Positions 39,972-42,619 of a DNA stretch of 42,619 bases are shown here, one piece after another (positions within the stretch are counted from its first letter, which is position 1; the number at the start of each line of letters is the position of its first letter). The notes beneath the pieces are model-generated. The model searched no databases. It was not told the DNA's origin and saw nothing but the letters and a program-made list of their open reading frames with translations. The translations under genes were made by a program, and so were the position numbers. This stretch comes from an uncultured Collinsella sp. (GTDB lineage Bacteria; Actinomycetota; Coriobacteriia; Coriobacteriales; Coriobacteriaceae), in contig UROC01000010.1 in assembly GCA_900549345.1 (NCBI GenBank), positions 1 to 42,619 on the forward strand. Direction: 5' to 3'.

Positions 39972-41207
39972 ATGTCGGAAAGCAGCGCTTCGAGCAGAAT
40001 CAAACGCCTGGTCAACACCTATAGCGGTCTCGTGCTCATGGGCGCCGTCGGAATCCCTATCGGCGTTATCGTTGGCGTCATCTGCGCCCTCTTTGGTCGT
40101 GTGCTCCTGGCAATCGGCGCCTTCCGGGACGCGCACGTCGCACTGCTCCTTCCCTTTCTCGCCCTCGCGGGTCTGGCCATCGTATTTGCCTACCGCACCT
40201 GGGGCAAAGGCACCGATCGGGGCATGAGCTTAGTATTTGACGTAGGCCACGGACGCGAGGACGCCATCTCCCCGCGTTTGGTGCCGCTCATTATGCTGAG
40301 CACGTGGGGGACGCATCTCTTTGGCGGTAGTGCGGGACGCGAGGGCGTAGCGGTGCAGATCGGCGCCACCGTCTCGCATTGGATCGGCCGACGTCTACCT
40401 TTCCGAGACCCCGGCAACACGTTTTTGCTTATCGGCATGGCCGCCGGCTTTGCCGGACTCTTCCAAACGCCCCTCGCCGCCGCGATCTTTGCGATCGAAG
40501 TACTGGTCGCAGGACGCATGGAATACCGCGCGCTGTTTCCCGCGCTTACAGCCTCGCTCGCCGCAAGCATGACCTCCGGCGCTCTGGGGCTCGAGAAGTT
40601 TGAGGTCGCCGTTACCGCCTCGTATGCGCTCGACCTCCCCGGTCTTGGACGGCTGGCGTTGTTGGGTATCGCGTTTGGCATAGTCGGTGGCGCCTTTGCC
40701 TGGTGCCTTGCCCATGCTAAGACCCTTGCAGCGCGGCTGCTCCCCAGCCCTTACACACGCGTTGCCGTTATGGGCCTTGCACTGCCAGCGATTCTGTTCG
40801 TGCTGTGGCAGGGGCGATACTGCGGCCTTGGCACCAACCTGATATCCGCGGCGCTCAACGGTGACGGCAAGGTCGTCATCATGCCTTGGGACTGGGCGCT
40901 CAAATTCACACTCACCATCGCCACGCTTGCCGCGGGTTATCAGGGTGGCGAGGTCACGCCGCTGTTCTCCATCGGAGCCAGCCTAGGTGTCGTGCTTGCT
41001 GGAATTCTCGGCATGCCCGTCGAGCTCTGCGCCGCGCTGGGATACGCCGCCGTCTTTGGCAGCGCCACCAATACGCTGCTCGCACCCATCCTTATTGGCT
41101 GCGAGGTCTTTGGCTTTGGCAATCTGCCGATGTTCTTTATTGTCTGCGTCGTGGCTTACCTGTTCAACATGGACAAATCGATCTATGCCTTGCAAGAGCG
41201 AGCGTAG
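39972..41207 (+). CDS. CLC-family anion transporter, possible fluoride/proton antiporter branch
   Basis: A 411-residue membrane protein with about ten to twelve segments. Helix F motif GGSAGREGVAVQIGA has the gating Glu124; position after it is V instead of the P of chloride CLCs, and the helix D motif reads GKGTDRGMSLVFD, not GSGIP. Both resemble CLC-F antiporters that expel fluoride, as I recall them. The last helix ends YLFNMDKSIYALQERA. ATG 39972 (MSESSASSR) is preferred; GTG 39957 would add five residues from a direct repeat of GTCGGAAAGCA and has a weaker site. Confidence 0.82.
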   Translation: MSESSASSRIKRLVNTYSGLVLMGAVGIPIGVIVGVICALFGRVLLAIGAFRDAHVALLLPFLALAGLAIVFAYRTWGKGTDRGMSLVFDVGHGREDAISPRLVPLIMLSTWGTHLFGGSAGREGVAVQIGATVSHWIGRRLPFRDPGNTFLLIGMAAGFAGLFQTPLAAAIFAIEVLVAGRMEYRALFPALTASLAASMTSGALGLEKFEVAVTASYALDLPGLGRLALLGIAFGIVGGAFAWCLAHAKTLAARLLPSPYTRVAVMGLALPAILFVLWQGRYCGLGTNLISAALNGDGKVVIMPWDWALKFTLTIATLAAGYQGGEVTPLFSIGASLGVVLAGILGMPVELCAALGYAAVFGSATNTLLAPILIGCEVFGFGNLPMFFIVCVVAYLFNMDKSIYALQERA

Positions 41208-41234
41208 AAAGATGTCCAGGCAGGTGGCCTCAAC

Positions 41235-41282
41235 CGGAAACGGCGTCCCACTCTGAGGCTATATTCCGGGACACGGTTTCCA
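41235..41282. terminator. Hairpin between convergent CLC and ogt genes
   Basis: GGAAAC-ggc-GTCCC (41236-41249) pairs with GGGAC-acg-GTTTCC (about 41268-41281). Symmetric; no clear U tract. Probably a bidirectional terminator or a dispersed repeat. Confidence 0.55.
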
Positions 41283-41351
41283 CTTGGCACGCTATTCGGA
41301 AAGCGTATCCCGTTCTATTGTGGCGTCTTGGCTATGCAAAGCGCCCTGGCG

Positions 41352-41930
41352 TTACTCCTCGTACGCGCCCTCAAGCCGAAGCAGCCACTCCTTGCGGTCG
41401 AGGCCACCGGCATATCCGTTGAGCGATCCGTCGGCTGCCACCACGCGATGGCACGGCACGATGATCGAAATAGGGTTGCGAGCGACCGCAGCCCCCACAG
41501 CACGGGGAGACACAACGGGTGCCTCGTTTCCCGGCACACGATGTCGAGCCGCAACACGCTGGGCGATTTCGCCATACGTAGCGACATCGCCACGCGGGAT
41601 AGAAAGCAGCTCAAACCAAACCTCACGCTGAAACGCCGTGCCAATCATATGCAACGGCGGCGTAAACCGAGGTTCCTGCCCTGCAAAATAAGCATTCAGC
41701 CAAGCCCAAGAACGCTCAAGCACCGAAGAAGCCGCGCCATTTGCCGGACTCACTGAAGACATCCCACCGACGCCAGAAACCGCATCGGCACCTTCAACGT
41801 GCTCCGCATCTTCTTTGAGCAGCGTAGAGCCAAAGTGCTCCTGCCCCTCAAACCAAAGCCCCGTCAAACCGCGGCCATCAGCGGCAAGCAGGATTTCGCC
41901 CAAAGGCGAAGCAAACGTCGTCGTGACCAC
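41352..41930 (-). CDS. ogt: Methylated-DNA--protein-cysteine S-methyltransferase
   Basis: A 192-residue suicide repair protein that takes the methyl group from O6-methylguanine. The active Cys160 is in IIVPCHRVV; the helix-turn-helix and Arg finger region is ATYGEIAQRVAARH followed by RAVGAAVARNPIS. A segment of about 12 residues (PGNEAPVVSP, around 133-142) is inserted there relative to the common form. The N-terminal domain contains a low-complexity Gly/Ser stretch (48-70). GTG start 41930 with GGAG 6 nt upstream. The DNA-repair neighbour of the SOS-box gene may be coincidence. Confidence 0.93.
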   Translation of the reverse strand: MVTTTFASPLGEILLAADGRGLTGLWFEGQEHFGSTLLKEDAEHVEGADAVSGVGGMSSVSPANGAASSVLERSWAWLNAYFAGQEPRFTPPLHMIGTAFQREVWFELLSIPRGDVATYGEIAQRVAARHRVPGNEAPVVSPRAVGAAVARNPISIIVPCHRVVAADGSLNGYAGGLDRKEWLLRLEGAYEE

Positions 41931-42089
41931 CAGCGGCTCCTTTCAAAACTTCGCAAACATAATACCGCGAATTGTGCAGACAACCTGTCAGATACGTCCG
42001 GACAGACTCGATTGTCCAAGAGAGGGCGTTTTCCCTCTCAATATCGGCCGATACCGAGTCGCAACACCCAAAACGATGTCCGGCAAAAA

Positions 42090-42270
42090 CGAAGGTGAAT
42101 GGTTTTCCGAAAAGTGAACGAGTAAAAATAGGGCCCCGAAGCATCCGCATTTTTTGATTCAAAACAGCAGGATTCATGCGATGAAACCGCAGGAAATAGC
42201 GGCCAAAATATGCCGATGCTTCAAGGGTCCAAAATAGGTCGCTCACATCCCGGGAAACCATTCACCTTCG
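42090..42270. repeat. 181-bp palindromic element with 16-bp terminal inverted repeats
   Basis: CGAAGGTGAATGGTTT (42090-42105) and AAACCATTCACCTTCG (42255-42270) are exact complements. Inside, GAAGCATCCGCAT pairs with ATGCCGATGCTTC with one mismatch. No gene. The size and ends resemble a MITE or a large hairpin repeat; no target duplication was identified. Confidence 0.7.
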
Positions 42271-42280
42271 ATTCGCACCA

Positions 42281-42428
42281 ACCCCAAAGTCACCCAAGGC
42301 AGCAGGCGCGACAGCGCCACAGCTGCCGCACGACCCCAAAGTCCCCGCAGGCAGCAGGCGCAACGCGCCGCAGCTGCCGGCCGCGCTCCGCAGTCCCCCA
42401 AGGCGGCAGGCGCAAAGCGCCGAGGCCG
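42281..42428. repeat. 52-bp imperfect tandem repeats
   Basis: Copies begin near 42281, 42333 and 42385; the AGT anchors lie at 42288, 42340 and 42392, exactly 52 bp apart. The shared core is CCCCAAAGTC and GGCAGCAGGCGCAAC-type sequence followed by AGCTGCCG. Two full copies and a partial one are seen. A 122-codon minus-strand frame across them is not considered coding. Confidence 0.75.
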
Positions 42429-42574
42429 CCGCCGGGACCAGGGCCCGCAACAGCCACGCGCCCCCACATCAGCCCAGCGGCCCCAACCAACAACGGCCCC
42501 ATCGCAGGCCGCTCGCAACAACGTCACCGCAGGCGGGGGCCGGGCTTGGTTTTCAGAACACTCCGCAGACCAGT

Positions 42575-42619
42575 GCGGCGCCTTGTCCGCGGCTCCGAAG
42601 GAGCAGGACAAGGCGCCGC
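42575..42619. terminator. Strong hairpin at the right edge
   Basis: GCGGCGCCTTGTCC (42575-42588) and GGACAAGGCGCCGC (42606-42619), 14 perfect pairs, with an inner GCTCC-GAA-GGAGC stem. The window ends at the last paired base, so any U tract is out of view. Confidence 0.75.

Noticed and set aside
41878..42261. 127-codon minus-strand open frame
   Set aside because: Overlaps the start of ogt in another frame and the palindromic element; no ribosome site or recognisable domain.
42243..42611. 122-codon minus-strand open frame
   Set aside because: Lies wholly over 52-bp tandem repeats and a hairpin; low-complexity translation, no ribosome site.
1..42619. tRNA, rRNA, insertion sequence or prophage genes
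   Set aside because: None seen on reading both strands; no transposase or integrase motifs in any frame.

Overview
The window looks like chromosomal DNA of a gut actinobacterium of the class Coriobacteriia, most likely Collinsella. This rests on GC-rich coding DNA (about 60-65% by eye), actinobacterial or clostridial-type genes, dense short intergenic palindromes, and my recollection of similar Collinsella loci. It was not checked by database search. I see no rRNA, tRNA, CRISPR array, transposase, phage or plasmid gene. There are 40 supported protein genes, one of them cut by the left edge.

Layout. Positions 1-5435 are read leftward: a TetR regulator with the start of a 2-hydroxyacyl-CoA dehydratase activase fusion, a 41-residue hydrophobic peptide behind a LexA-like box, a HAD phosphatase, and a TetR/MFS efflux pair with two operator-like palindromes. 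Positions 5510-9056 hold PII and the ammonium transporter, with phased GAAAC boxes upstream, then a CmpB-type membrane protein and an HD-domain protein. Positions 9285-15845 are read rightward: DXP synthase, three tandem palindromes, a glutamate-type polar amino acid ABC importer (binding protein, two permeases, ATPase) and a class I glutamine amidotransferase.

Positions 15950-21488 are the most interesting part. This is a lower-GC, leftward RiPP cluster: a six-cysteine 42-residue precursor peptide, an ABC ATPase with two permeases (probable self-protection), a radical SAM/SPASM maturase and an ABC exporter. A terminator lies just after the precursor gene. The organisation predicts a thioether-bridged peptide (ranthipeptide or sactipeptide type) that is matured, exported and tolerated by its producer. 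A YozG/YoaS-like HTH plus DUF2975 pair lies upstream behind its own terminator.

Positions 22671-24926 hold a signalling operon (GGDEF-REC-HD-GYP protein and an Hpt protein). Positions 25136-35287 are mostly housekeeping: an alpha/beta hydrolase, a COG0731-like radical SAM protein, methionine aminopeptidase, a 2-hydroxyacid dehydrogenase, M18 aminopeptidase, a linear amide hydrolase, phosphofructokinase, a membrane-anchored XRE regulator and a small conserved protein. Positions 35404-41930 hold a MacB/FtsX-type ABC pair, a GyrI-like protein behind a near-perfect LexA box, a CLC antiporter and Ogt. The last 690 bp are non-coding and rich in repeats.

Several palindrome families recur between genes. 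Family A (TGTGACAAAGGG arms) has 2 copies, family B (AACCTGCCAAAA arms) 5 copies, family C (AGTTGCGGTGATATAG arms) 3 copies and family D (TCTCAATCTGTAACA arms) 3 tandem copies. Many sit directly beside stop codons, so some probably act as terminators.
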